From the NCBI RefSeq assembly GCF_000025325.1, contig NC_013743.1, positions 1,860,001-1,924,000 on the forward strand: a DNA stretch of 64,000 nucleotides, given 5' to 3'. Numbering within the stretch: the stretch's first letter is position 1; each line of letters starts with the position of its first letter. The DNA comes from Haloterrigena turkmenica DSM 5511. Its GTDB lineage: Archaea > Halobacteriota > Halobacteria > Halobacteriales > Natrialbaceae. Both the position numbers and the translations under genes were made by a program. Of this stretch, positions 26,058 to 35,179 are shown one piece after another. The notes under the pieces were generated by a model. That model searched no databases, was not told the origin of the DNA, and saw nothing but the letters and a program-made list of their open reading frames with translations.

Positions 26058-27467
26058 TCAGTCGTCCTGTCCGAGGATACCGCGCTCGGTCATCTTTCGG
26101 GGGTCGAGGACCTCGTCGGCCTCGTCTTCGTCTAAGTAGCCCTTCTCGAGGACGACCTCCCGAACCGTTTTGTCCTCCTTAAGCGCGGTCTTAGCGACCT
26201 CGCTGGCCTTGTCGTAGCCGATGTGGACGTTCAGCGAGGTGGCCATCGCCATCGACTCCTCGACGCGCTCGGCGCAGTACTCCTCGTTGGCCTCGAGTTC
26301 GGCGACGAAGCGCTCAGCGAACACCTGGCTGGCGTTCGAGATGAGCTCGGCCGACTTGAGGAAGTTGTGGGCCAAGACGGGCTTGTAGAGGTTCAGATCG
26401 ATCTGGCCCTCGGCGGCGCCGGCGGAGACGGCGGCGTCGTTGCCGACGACCTGCTTGTGGACCTGGTTGACGGCCTCGGCGACGACCGGGTTGATCTTGC
26501 CGGGCATGATCGAGGAGCCGGGCTGGTTCTCGGGCTGTTCGATCTCACCGAGGCCGTTGCGCGGCCCTGAAGCGAGCAGGCGCAGGTCGTTGGCGATCTT
26601 GTTCAGCGAACCCGCGACCACGCGCAGGGCACCGTGGGCCTCGGACATCGCGTCGTGGGCGGCCTGGGCCTCGAAGTGGTTGTCGGCCTCGCGGAACTGG
26701 ACGCCGGTCTCTTTCGTGATGTACTCGGCGGCGCGGCCGGGGAACTCCTCGTGGGTGTTGAGTCCCGTCCCTGTCGCGGTGCCGCCAAGCGCGAGCTCCG
26801 CGAGGTGTTCGCGTACTTTGTCTACGCGCGCGAGGCCCTTCTCGACCTGCGTGCGGTAGCCGGAGAACTCCTGGCCGAGCGTGACCGGCGTCGCGTCCTG
26901 GAGGTGCGTGCGGCCGGTCTTGACGACGTCGTCGAACTCCTCTTCTTTCTCCTCGAGTGCCTCGCGGAGAGTATCGAGGGCGGGAATGACGTCCTTCTCG
27001 ACGGCCTCGAGGGAGGCGACGTGCATCGCGGTCGGGATGACGTCGTTGGAGGACTGGCCGTAGTTGACGTGGTCGTTGGGGTGGACGACGCGGTCGCCGA
27101 TTTCGCTGCCCATGATCTCGGCGGCGCGGTTGGCGATGACCTCGTTGGCGTTCATATTCGAGGAGGTGCCGGAGCCGGTCTGGAAGACGTCGACCGGGAA
27201 CTGGTCGTCGTGCTCGCCGGCGATGACCTCGTCGGCGGCCTCGACGATTGCCTCGGCGACGTCGTCGTCGACCAGACCGAGGTCGCGGTTGGCCTGCGCG
27301 GCGGCCTTCTTGACGACGCCGAGTCCCCGGATGAACCGACGGCTGAACGAGATCCCCGAGATGGGGAAGTTCTGAATGGCCCGCTGGGTCTGGGCGCCCC
27401 AGTAGGCATCCGCGGGGACTTGCATCTCGCCGAGACTGTCGCGTTCGACTCTGTAGTCCTCACTCAT
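26058..27467 (-). CDS. fumC: fumarate hydratase class II
   Basis: FumC interconverts fumarate and malate in the citric acid cycle. The 469-residue protein has the family signature GSSIMPGKIN around residue 315, the catalytic loop Ser within it, GSGTSSNMNANEV near 100, NDHVNYGQSSND near 130 and TGRTHLQDATP near 180. Length matches class II enzymes, which are tetrameric and lack an iron-sulfur cluster. ATG 27467 (MSEDYRVE) is preferred over a start 36 bases upstream because a TTTTAC box sits 26 bases before it, as for a leaderless mRNA. Confidence 0.96.
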   Translation of the reverse strand: MSEDYRVERDSLGEMQVPADAYWGAQTQRAIQNFPISGISFSRRFIRGLGVVKKAAAQANRDLGLVDDDVAEAIVEAADEVIAGEHDDQFPVDVFQTGSGTSSNMNANEVIANRAAEIMGSEIGDRVVHPNDHVNYGQSSNDVIPTAMHVASLEAVEKDVIPALDTLREALEEKEEEFDDVVKTGRTHLQDATPVTLGQEFSGYRTQVEKGLARVDKVREHLAELALGGTATGTGLNTHEEFPGRAAEYITKETGVQFREADNHFEAQAAHDAMSEAHGALRVVAGSLNKIANDLRLLASGPRNGLGEIEQPENQPGSSIMPGKINPVVAEAVNQVHKQVVGNDAAVSAGAAEGQIDLNLYKPVLAHNFLKSAELISNASQVFAERFVAELEANEEYCAERVEESMAMATSLNVHIGYDKASEVAKTALKEDKTVREVVLEKGYLDEDEADEVLDPRKMTERGILGQDD

Positions 27468-27664
27468 GTGCGGAGGATTGACGGGCGGGTGCGTAAAATC
27501 CACCGGTCTGATCCGGGGTGCGTCGTGACCGTATTACCGTGTGGCATCGCGGCGTTTCTGGTGGAAGCGGCACCGTTCCCCCTGTTCAGTGGATTCACTC
27601 AGAATGTAATTAATTATGGAAACTATTAAGTGGTACTCGGGCTATTAATTGTGTGTGATTCAGA

Positions 27665-28933
27665 GTGTCCGATGGTAACAAGATACCACGAAGGACGATG
27701 CTTAAGGGTGCAGGGATAGCAGGGACGGCGAGTCTCGCGGCTCTCGCGGGCTGTACCGGCGGTGGCGGCAGTACGCTCGAGGTCCTCCACGGATGGACCG
27801 GCGGCGACGGCGCCGAGGCCGCCGACGCGCTCTTCTCGGCGTTCGAAGAGGAGCACTCGGACGTCGACTACAACGAGAAGCCGATCGGTGGCGGTGGGAA
27901 CACGACGCTCGACCAGACGGTCGCCAACCGCCTCCAGGGCGGCGACCCGCCGAGTTCGTTCGCCGGCTGGCCGGGTGCGAACTTAGAGCAGTACGAGGAC
28001 GCCGTCGGCGACATCGAGTCGGAGGTCTGGGACGAGGCTGGCCTGAAGGACGCCCACGTCCAGGAAGCGGTCGAACTCTGCCGGCACAACGACGGCTTCT
28101 CGGCGGTCCCGCTCGGCTCCCACCGCCTGAACGACCTCTTTTACAACGTCGAGGTCGTCGAGAGCGCCGGCGTCGATCCGAGCTCGATCGACAGCGCCGA
28201 CGCGCTGATCGACGCGCTGGACGCCGTGGAGTCGGAGACCGACGCGACGCCGTTCGCGTTCTCGCTCGCGCCGTGGTGTATCCTCCAGACGTGGGCGCAG
28301 ACGATGCTCGGCGAACACGGCTACGAGGCCTACATGAACTTCATCGAGGGCAACGGCGACGAGAGCGCCGTCCGCGACACCTTCGAGAAGCTCGAGCAAC
28401 TCCTCGGCTACATTAACAACGACGCAGCCTCCGTCGACTTCACCGAGGTCAATCAGGACATCATGAGCGGCGACGCCGCGTTCATCCACCAGGGCAACTG
28501 GGCCGCCGGCGCGTACATCTCGGGCGACCAGGATATCGAGTACGGCACCGACTGGGACGCGATCCGATACCCCGGGACGGAGGACTACTACACCCTCCAC
28601 ATCGACTCGTTCATCTACCCGAGCGACAATCCGACGCCCGACGACACCGCGACTTGGCTGCAGTTCGTCGGCTCCGAGACGGCACAGGTCGCGTTCAACC
28701 AGTACAAGGGGTCGATCCCGACGCGGACGGAGGTGTCCACCGACGAGTTCAACGCCTATCTCACGGACACGATCGAGGACTTCGATAACGCCTCGGAGAA
28801 GCCGCCAACGCTCGCACACGGACTCGCCGTGGATCCGAGCACACAGGCCGACCTCGAGGACGTCCTCAACAACAGCTTCGCGGACCCCTACGACGTCGAC
28901 GGTGCGACGAGCGGGTTCATGGACGCCGTCTAA
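27665..28933 (+). CDS. extracellular solute-binding lipoprotein of a sugar ABC importer
   Basis: The 422-residue protein has a Tat signal (PRRTMLKGAG, Arg9-Arg10) and lipobox LAGC with Cys30, so it is exported folded and anchored outside. The mature part is a family-1 (MalE/UgpB-like) binding protein with repeated Trp/Tyr patches (VLHGWTGGDG, FAGWPGANLEQYED, HQGNWAAGAYISGDQD) for carbohydrate stacking. GTG 27665 is the only start that keeps the Tat motif. It heads an operon with two permeases and an ATPase; glucose or a disaccharide is a plausible substrate, not shown by the sequence. Confidence 0.92.
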   Translation: MSDGNKIPRRTMLKGAGIAGTASLAALAGCTGGGGSTLEVLHGWTGGDGAEAADALFSAFEEEHSDVDYNEKPIGGGGNTTLDQTVANRLQGGDPPSSFAGWPGANLEQYEDAVGDIESEVWDEAGLKDAHVQEAVELCRHNDGFSAVPLGSHRLNDLFYNVEVVESAGVDPSSIDSADALIDALDAVESETDATPFAFSLAPWCILQTWAQTMLGEHGYEAYMNFIEGNGDESAVRDTFEKLEQLLGYINNDAASVDFTEVNQDIMSGDAAFIHQGNWAAGAYISGDQDIEYGTDWDAIRYPGTEDYYTLHIDSFIYPSDNPTPDDTATWLQFVGSETAQVAFNQYKGSIPTRTEVSTDEFNAYLTDTIEDFDNASEKPPTLAHGLAVDPSTQADLEDVLNNSFADPYDVDGATSGFMDAV

Positions 28934-28947
28934 TCCGTTCCATAAAC

Positions 28948-29937
28948 ATGAAACGTTTTTTAGCATTACTGCGTAGCGTCCGGCGTAAACGAGACGAGGG
29001 CGACGAGCACCGCGTCAGGACGGACGGAGGGACCGCCGAGGAGCGCTCGACGCTCCGACGCTGGCTCGACAGCGACATCGTGCAGTCGTCGCCGTTCTGG
29101 CTGCCACCGTTCCTGTTGATGGGCTTTTTCGTCTACGCCGCGATCGGCTGGAACCTCCTGCTCTCACTGACGGAGTACTCCGGATTCGGAGATCCCGATT
29201 ACAGCAACCTCGGTCTGCACAACTACCGGGCGATGCTGGACGATCCGGGGATGTGGGCGGCGACGCGAAACACGTTCGTCCTCCTCATCGGATTCACGGT
29301 CGTCTGTCTGATCGTCGGCCTCCTGCTGGCGCTGCTGCTCGACCGTGAGATCCGGTTCAGCAGGTCGTTTCGGACGATCTATCTCCTCCCGTTCGCCCTC
29401 TCGTTCATCGTCACGGCCCAGTTCTGGCGATGGATGTACAACGTGAACAACGGTATCGTCAACCAATTCATCGGGCTCTTCGGCCTCGGGCCATACAACT
29501 GGCTGGGGAGTCCCCGTCTCGTGTTGGGGGCGGTGATCTTCGCGCTCGTCTGGCAGTTCAGCGGGTACACGATGATCATCTACCTCGCCGCGCTCCGGTC
29601 GATCCCGAACGACCAGTACGAGGCCGCGCGAGTCGACGGAGCGAACACGCTTCGGATGTATTGGCGCGTGATTATTCCGCAGTTACGGCCGGCGACGGTC
29701 AGCGCGTCCGTCGTGTTAGTGCTGTTCGCGCTGAAGGCCTTCGACTTCCTGTACGCGACCTTCGACGGCTACCGACCCCGTCGTGGGGCCGACATCCTGG
29801 CGACCAAGATGGTCCGCGAGTCGTTCGGTCGATCCGAGTGGGCGTACGGGTCGTCGATCGCGATCATGTTGTTCGTAGTGTCGCTGGCAGTCATCGCGCC
29901 GTACCTGTACAATCAGTATAAGCGAGGGAATCTATGA
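28948..29937 (+). CDS. sugar ABC transporter permease, MalF/UgpA type
   Basis: A 329-residue permease with six membrane helices (first at about 50-72) and an unusually charged 40-residue N-terminal cytoplasmic tail. The EAA loop that docks to the ATPase is at about 227-250 (EAARVDGANTLRMYWRVIIP). It follows the binding protein by 14 bp and overlaps the next permease by 4 bp. Confidence 0.92.
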   Translation: MKRFLALLRSVRRKRDEGDEHRVRTDGGTAEERSTLRRWLDSDIVQSSPFWLPPFLLMGFFVYAAIGWNLLLSLTEYSGFGDPDYSNLGLHNYRAMLDDPGMWAATRNTFVLLIGFTVVCLIVGLLLALLLDREIRFSRSFRTIYLLPFALSFIVTAQFWRWMYNVNNGIVNQFIGLFGLGPYNWLGSPRLVLGAVIFALVWQFSGYTMIIYLAALRSIPNDQYEAARVDGANTLRMYWRVIIPQLRPATVSASVVLVLFALKAFDFLYATFDGYRPRRGADILATKMVRESFGRSEWAYGSSIAIMLFVVSLAVIAPYLYNQYKRGNL

Positions 29938-30863
29938 GCGAGAAAACAGTTACCACCGAACAGGCGGCGTCGACGGAACACGAGACCGGCGGGATTTCGA
30001 TCGGCCACGTCGGACTGTACGCGACGCTGATCGGTCTCGTCGGGTTCTACCTGCTCCCGATCGAGTCCGGACTCGTGACGTCGATCAAAACGCCGACCGC
30101 ACTCCAGGAGACCTTCCCGTTCCTGCCGCCCCTCTCCGCGAGCGGGGTTACGGTCGAGAAGTGGCAGGTCGCGTTCGAGTACCTCGCGCCCGGGATGGTC
30201 AACAGCGTGCTGTTCACTATTCCGTCGACGATCCTGTGTGCGATCCTCGGCAGCATGGCCGCCTACGGACTGACGCTCGTCAATTGGCGCGGTCAGATCG
30301 CCGTGCTGGCGCTGTTCATCGCGGGCATCTTCGTCCCGTACCAGGCGGTGATCGTCCCGCTCTTCCAGTTCTGGAGTCAGTACATGCAACTGAGTGCACG
30401 GCTCTCGTTCCTGTGGGGCCTCCCGCTGCTCGAGCGACACCACGCGACGATCCTCGAACTGATCATCACGCACACGGCATACGGGGTTCCGATCGTGACG
30501 CTGCTGTTCCGATCGCAGTACAAGACGATGTCCGGGGAGATGATCGAAGCCGCGAGACTCGATGGCGCGTCGGTCTGGCGGGTCTACCGACGGATCGTCC
30601 TGCCGCTGTCGATACCGATGTTCGCGGTCGTGTTCATCTTCCAGTTCACCCAGATCTGGAACGAGTTCCTGTTCTCGCTGACGATCATCGGGAGCGTCAA
30701 CAATCCGGCCGCGTCCGCGACCCTCATCCTGTCCGGACTCGGCCAGTCGCTCGAAGGAACCGACTACCCGCTCCGAATGGCGGGCGCGTTCATCACGGCA
30801 CTGCCGACGCTGCTCGTCTACGTGCTGTTCGCCGACAAGTTCGCGGAGGGGGTACAGACATGA
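29934..30863 (+). CDS. sugar ABC transporter permease, MalG/UgpE type
   Basis: The 309-residue partner permease has six membrane helices and an EAA loop EAARLDGASVWRVYRRIVLP at about 204-223. IWNEFLFSLTII is typical of the MalG group. The start ATG overlaps the stop of the first permease as ATGA, so equal synthesis of the two is likely. Its own stop overlaps the ATG of a 13-codon micro-ORF. Confidence 0.92.
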   Translation: MSEKTVTTEQAASTEHETGGISIGHVGLYATLIGLVGFYLLPIESGLVTSIKTPTALQETFPFLPPLSASGVTVEKWQVAFEYLAPGMVNSVLFTIPSTILCAILGSMAAYGLTLVNWRGQIAVLALFIAGIFVPYQAVIVPLFQFWSQYMQLSARLSFLWGLPLLERHHATILELIITHTAYGVPIVTLLFRSQYKTMSGEMIEAARLDGASVWRVYRRIVLPLSIPMFAVVFIFQFTQIWNEFLFSLTIIGSVNNPAASATLILSGLGQSLEGTDYPLRMAGAFITALPTLLVYVLFADKFAEGVQT

Positions 30864-30901
30864 TCGACCGACGACTACTGGTACGAAACCGGAGGATCTG
30901 A
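30860..30901 (+). CDS. 13-codon coupling micro-ORF (tentative)
   Basis: ATG at 30860 overlaps the permease stop as ATGA; the frame ends with TGA at 30899-30901, two bases before the ATPase ATG. It encodes MIDRRLLVRNRRI, which is basic, unlike the acidic proteome. GGAGG lies inside it at 30891-30895 and may be the ribosome site for the ATPase gene. It could simply keep ribosomes moving across the gap; a stable peptide is not implied. Confidence 0.35.
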   Translation: MIDRRLLVRNRRI

Positions 30902-30903
30902 CG

Positions 30904-32076
30904 ATGGCAGAAACCCAACTCGACGACGTACGAAAAGTATTCACAGAAGACGACGGCAACGAGATCGTCGCCGTCGACGACGTATCGATCGACATCGAGG
31001 ACGGGGAGTTCCTCGTCCTCGTCGGCCCCTCGGGCTGTGGCAAGTCGACGACGCTGCGGATGATCGCGGGACTCGAGACGATCACGGACGGCGAGATCCG
31101 CCTCGACGACCGGGTGATCAACGACCTGCCGGCGAAAGAACGGAACATCGCGATGGTGTTCCAGTCCTACGCGCTGTACCCGCACATGACTGTGCGGGAG
31201 AACATGGCGTTCGGACTCGAGGAGTCCACCGACCTCTCGGACGACGAGATCGCCACCCGAGTCGAAGAGACCGCCGAGATGATGGGCATCGATCCCCTGC
31301 TGGACCGGAAACCCGAGGAGCTCTCGGGCGGCCAGCAACAGCGGGTCGCGCTCGGCCGCGCGATTGTCCGTGAGCCGGCCGTGTTCCTGATGGACGAGCC
31401 CCTCTCGAACCTCGACGCCAAGCTCCGCGCGCAGATGCGGACCGAGCTCCAGCAGCTCCAGGAGCAACTCGAGACGACGACGGTCTACGTCACGCACGAC
31501 CAGACGGAGGCGATGACGATGGGCGACCGGATCGCCATCCTCAACGACGGCGAACTCCAGCAGGTCGGCACGCCCCTCGAGTGCTATCACGAACCCGCGA
31601 ACGCGTTCGTGGCGGACTTCATCGGCGAACCGGCGATGAACTTCTTCGACGTCACGCGCCGCGACTCGGACGGCGACGGAGCCGTCCTCGTCGGCGAGAC
31701 CCTCGAGTACGCCGTCTCGAACGACATCGCGACGGCGATCGGCGATCGGAACGAGCTCGTCCTCGGCGTGCGGCCGGAGGATATCGACATCGAACACAGC
31801 GAGGGTGAGCCCCGGCGCGCGGACGGCCACACCGTCCCCGCGACGGTCACCGTCGTCGAACCGACCGGCGACGAGAACATCGTCTACCTCGATCTCGGCG
31901 AGGATCGAAGCGAGACGGCCATCGTGACGATCGACGGGATGAGCCGGATCGAGGCCGGCGACCGCGTGGTCGCGCACATTCCCGAGGACGCGATTCACGT
32001 CTTCGACGGGAAAACCAACGAGGCGCTCCACAACCGCCGCGTCGAGAGCAGCGAGCCTCGAGCGCCGAACATCTGA
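30904..32076 (+). CDS. sugar ABC transporter ATP-binding protein, MalK/UgpC type
   Basis: The 390-residue ATPase has Walker A GPSGCGKST (41-49), Q-loop VFQSYALYPHM (about 86-96), signature LSGGQQQR (140-147), Walker B VFLMDEPLSNLD (about 158-169) and switch His in VTHDQTEA. The C-terminal OB-like/TOBE region (about 240-380, ELVLGVRPEDIDI) marks the MalK/MsmK group, which can be shared among sugar importers. GGAGG about 9-13 bases upstream is a ribosome-binding site. Confidence 0.94.
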   Translation: MAETQLDDVRKVFTEDDGNEIVAVDDVSIDIEDGEFLVLVGPSGCGKSTTLRMIAGLETITDGEIRLDDRVINDLPAKERNIAMVFQSYALYPHMTVRENMAFGLEESTDLSDDEIATRVEETAEMMGIDPLLDRKPEELSGGQQQRVALGRAIVREPAVFLMDEPLSNLDAKLRAQMRTELQQLQEQLETTTVYVTHDQTEAMTMGDRIAILNDGELQQVGTPLECYHEPANAFVADFIGEPAMNFFDVTRRDSDGDGAVLVGETLEYAVSNDIATAIGDRNELVLGVRPEDIDIEHSEGEPRRADGHTVPATVTVVEPTGDENIVYLDLGEDRSETAIVTIDGMSRIEAGDRVVAHIPEDAIHVFDGKTNEALHNRRVESSEPRAPNI

Positions 32077-32175
32077 TCGACGACGACCGACCCACCGGTT
32101 CTCGAGACTGGTGACAGCGGCTCCTTCTCTCGAGGCGGTTCGACGTTCGATCGGCCGTTCCTATCCGATCCGATT

Positions 32176-32883
32176 CTATCTCGGCCGGCCGCCCGACACT
32201 CGAGCGTAGCCGACGCCGACGGCGCGGGCGCCTGCGACGACGGCGTAGGCGGCGGCCCCCGCGGCGAGCAACCCCACCACGTCGCCGCGACGGACGGCCG
32301 TGACGACGAGCCACGCCGCGAACACGACGAACGAAAACCCGACGGTCCACCGCAGGAAGTACGTCGGATCGGTCAACGCGGGCAGTACCGTCTCGCTTTC
32401 GACGGCCGCACGCAGCCGGCCGGTCGAGACGCTCGCCGCCACGGCGGCCGGATACGCGTACGCACACGCGGCGAAGAAGAAGATCGCGATCGTCGAGGAG
32501 ACGAGCGAGAACAGTCCCAGTCCGGCGCCGTTCTCGCTCGCGAGCGCTTCCGGCGTCTCGATCAGCGACCGCGTCAGCAGGGCGATCGCCGGGACGAGGA
32601 CGACGACCGACAGGGCGAGCGCCTCGAGACCGGGGCGGACGACCGCCCGCACAGACGGCAACGGGCGTCGGTCGTCGGAGCCAAGGATGACGGCCGTCGT
32701 TCCGAAGAGGACGACGGCGCCGAGGAGCGCGACGGCCGCGGGGACGAGCGCGACGATCGACGGCGCGACCGCGACCGCGTACCGCACCCCGACCGCGAGC
32801 GCGACGACGCTGACACCGCACCTGAGCAGCGCCGCTCGTCCGAGCTCGTCGCTGACCGGGTACCGAAGCGCATCGCGAATCAT
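32176..32883 (-). CDS. DUF4013-like polytopic membrane protein
   Basis: The 235-residue protein starts MIRDALRYPVSDELGRAALL, the amphipathic lead of DUF4013 proteins, and then has about six membrane helices (about 24-44, 47-67, 86-108, 125-150, 176-200, 203-223). No catalytic residues stand out; the family role is unknown. It is convergent with the sugar operon and lies about 150 bp after the PH-domain cluster on the same strand, so it might share that transcript. Confidence 0.82.
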   Translation of the reverse strand: MIRDALRYPVSDELGRAALLRCGVSVVALAVGVRYAVAVAPSIVALVPAAVALLGAVVLFGTTAVILGSDDRRPLPSVRAVVRPGLEALALSVVVLVPAIALLTRSLIETPEALASENGAGLGLFSLVSSTIAIFFFAACAYAYPAAVAASVSTGRLRAAVESETVLPALTDPTYFLRWTVGFSFVVFAAWLVVTAVRRGDVVGLLAAGAAAYAVVAGARAVGVGYARVSGGRPR

Positions 32884-33034
32884 GTCCGTCCCCGATGGCG
32901 CTCCTCGGTCGGTCGATCGGTGCGATCTGAAGCCATACTCGGCGAGTCGAACGGTCGGGGCAAAAACGTCGTGGTCCCTCGCGGCACCGCGGCGGCGCCG
33001 GACGCCGGCTCGGGTTCGGTGTCGGCGCGGCGGC

Positions 33035-34678
33035 TCACGGTCGGTCGCCGGGATCCACCGGGAGCCCGACGTCGTCTCCGGCCCGCTCTCGCAAGGCCGT
33101 CTGCAGTCGCTCGCCGCAGGTTTCGTGGAGCGTCCGCGCCGTCTCGAGATCGATATCGTCGACCGTCGGTTCCGACCAGGAGAACGTCTGGGAACTGGCC
33201 GTATCGACGACCAGCGACGCGAGGCCGAGGCGACGCTGGAAGACCGATCGCCGCGTCGAGACCGTCTGGACGCGGTAGTAGGGGATCACGGTCGTCCGGC
33301 GCCGCCAGAATCCGCGCCGAATCACGATGTGATCGTCGTCGACGTGGTAGCCGATGTTGACGTATTTGAGGTGTGCCGCGGGCGGTACCGCCGCGACGAC
33401 GACCGCGGCGAGATACCAGCGCTCGAGGCCCGTCACTCGACTGGCCCCGAAGGCGAGGGCGACGACGCCGACGGCCAGCAGCGAATAGCGCACGAGGTAC
33501 CGACGCCGGGCCAGCGGCGACGCGCCGCGAAAGTCGGGGCGGTCGGCGCCGGTCAGCGCCGTCGCGAAGCGATAAATCCGGGAGCGGGCGGCCATCGGAA
33601 CGGCCGACTGATTTCCGCTGGTGCTCTCGGGCCCGTAGCCGGCGGTCTCGATCCAGAGACCAGCGTAGCCGACCAGCCGCTGGAGCGGGTTGTCGGTGAT
33701 CGTCACCGACTGGATCTTGTCGGTCGGGATCGACCCGCTGTAGCGCTGGAGCAGGCCGCGTTCGTAGAGCAGGTCGTTCCCCTGCCGGCCGAGTCGGAAC
33801 CCGTAGTAGTTCACGATCGTGTAGAGCGCGCTGGCGACGTACGTGGCGACGAACCACTGCAGCGCGGCGACCGCAGCCAGGACGAGGAGCGCGTCGACCG
33901 TGGCGCCGTCGATCGATCCGGGGCCGCCGACCGCCCGGGCGGTCTCGAAGACGAAGTCCGGAACGAAGCCCGCGCCCGAATCGGCGTCGGTCAACAGGGT
34001 CACCAGCAGAATCGGGAAGACCGCGGCGCCCCACCGGAACGCCGTCGCGGCGTAGACCAGCAGTTCGCCGACCTCGAGTTCGAACAGGAGCGTCGTCGAC
34101 CGGTCGCCTCGAGCGGCGCCACTATCGCTTCGGGGCGCTGCGACGTCTGCGTTCGCAGTCTCAGAGGCCGAATCGGTCGCCGCGGCTCCCTCGGCCGCGC
34201 CGCTCGCGTCGTCGACCGCGGCCGTCCGCCGGCGGATTTCGGAGCGGATGCGGTCGGCCTCGTCGTCGCTCACGAATCGCAACGTCGCCTCGGTGCTGCC
34301 GCCGCCGGCGGTCTCGACGGAGACGACGGCGAGGCCGAGCAGGCGCTGGACGATCCCCTGCGAGACGTCGACGTTCTGGACGCGGCGGTAGGGGATCTCG
34401 CGGGCGCGCTGGGAGAACACGCCCGACGTGACGTCGAACGTGTCGGCGGTGAGCGCGTACGTAAAGCGATAGTAGTACGCGAGGCCGTAGCCGGCACCGA
34501 CGACGAAGCCGAGCGGAACGGCGACGAACATGAGGTCGACGGCGAAGTCGACATCGACGCCGAGGACCGTCGGGACGATTCCCGTGAGAAACACGGGGAT
34601 CGAGAGTCCCGTGACGCCTCGCTGGAGGGCCATCATCGCCCCGCTGAGCGGGTGGAGACGGTTCGTCTCAGACGCCAT
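33035..34678 (-). CDS. membrane protein with three bacterial PH (bPH_2) domains, YdbT-like, copy A
   Basis: The 547-residue protein alternates membrane helices with three bPH_2 repeats: about 70-145 (FDVTSGVFSQRAREIPYRRV), about 290-365 (LLYERGLLQRYSGSIPTDKI) and about 445-525 (IVIRRGFWRRRTTVIPYYRV). Each repeat has the pattern of a turn, basic strand and IPxxRV. This is the layout of Bacillus YdbT, whose role is not well defined but is linked to the envelope. It overlaps the smaller PH gene upstream by 11 bp. Its paralogue is 35180-36919. Confidence 0.9.
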   Translation of the reverse strand: MASETNRLHPLSGAMMALQRGVTGLSIPVFLTGIVPTVLGVDVDFAVDLMFVAVPLGFVVGAGYGLAYYYRFTYALTADTFDVTSGVFSQRAREIPYRRVQNVDVSQGIVQRLLGLAVVSVETAGGGSTEATLRFVSDDEADRIRSEIRRRTAAVDDASGAAEGAAATDSASETANADVAAPRSDSGAARGDRSTTLLFELEVGELLVYAATAFRWGAAVFPILLVTLLTDADSGAGFVPDFVFETARAVGGPGSIDGATVDALLVLAAVAALQWFVATYVASALYTIVNYYGFRLGRQGNDLLYERGLLQRYSGSIPTDKIQSVTITDNPLQRLVGYAGLWIETAGYGPESTSGNQSAVPMAARSRIYRFATALTGADRPDFRGASPLARRRYLVRYSLLAVGVVALAFGASRVTGLERWYLAAVVVAAVPPAAHLKYVNIGYHVDDDHIVIRRGFWRRRTTVIPYYRVQTVSTRRSVFQRRLGLASLVVDTASSQTFSWSEPTVDDIDLETARTLHETCGERLQTALRERAGDDVGLPVDPGDRP

Positions 34679-35129
34679 CGTCGGCCTCGCTTTCGACGGC
34701 CAGTTTCCGAAGCGTGTCCTGCAGGTCTCGGGCCCGATCGGGGGTCAGTCCCGGAATGCGGACGTCCGCGTTCCGGGAGCCCGCCGTGTAGACGACCACG
34801 CTCGAGAGCCCGAGGGCGCGCTCGATCGGCCCGAACTGCGTGTCGACGTGCTGGACGCGAACGAATGGCACCGAGGTCTCGACGAAGGTGAGGACCCCCC
34901 GTTCCAGGTAGAGCGCGTCGGACTGGACGTCGTACTGCCAGACTCGATAGAGCCGGACGGCGTAGGCGATCCCGAGGCCGAGACCGAGGAGCACGACGGC
35001 GCCGATAGCGACGAGCGGAACGTCGGTTATCCACCGGTCCGCGGCGGCGAGCGCGACGCCGAGGGCGATCGCCCCGATCGCTCCCTTCGCGATCCAGAAC
35101 AGTCTGATGCGGGGATGGAGGGCTTCCAT
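34668..35129 (-). CDS. small bPH_2 membrane protein, YdbS-like, copy A
   Basis: The 153-residue protein has two N-terminal helices (about 13-33, 39-58) and one PH-like domain (about 65-150) with LYLERGVLTFVETSVPFVRVQHVDTQFG and GSRNADVRIPGLTPDRA. It pairs with the YdbT-like gene it overlaps, as in the Bacillus ydbS-ydbT operon; the two probably form one membrane complex. Its paralogue is 36925-37386. Confidence 0.9.
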   Translation of the reverse strand: MEALHPRIRLFWIAKGAIGAIALGVALAAADRWITDVPLVAIGAVVLLGLGLGIAYAVRLYRVWQYDVQSDALYLERGVLTFVETSVPFVRVQHVDTQFGPIERALGLSSVVVYTAGSRNADVRIPGLTPDRARDLQDTLRKLAVESEADDGV

Positions 35130-35179
35130 ACGAGAAAAATGTTATCGTGGTTAGATAAATTCTCGGGAATCGACGCGAG

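Noticed and set aside
32300-34891. An 863-residue plus-strand frame
   Set aside because: It crosses the complements of the DUF4013 and PH-domain genes, whose membrane and PH motifs are clear; the product is Arg-rich and domainless.
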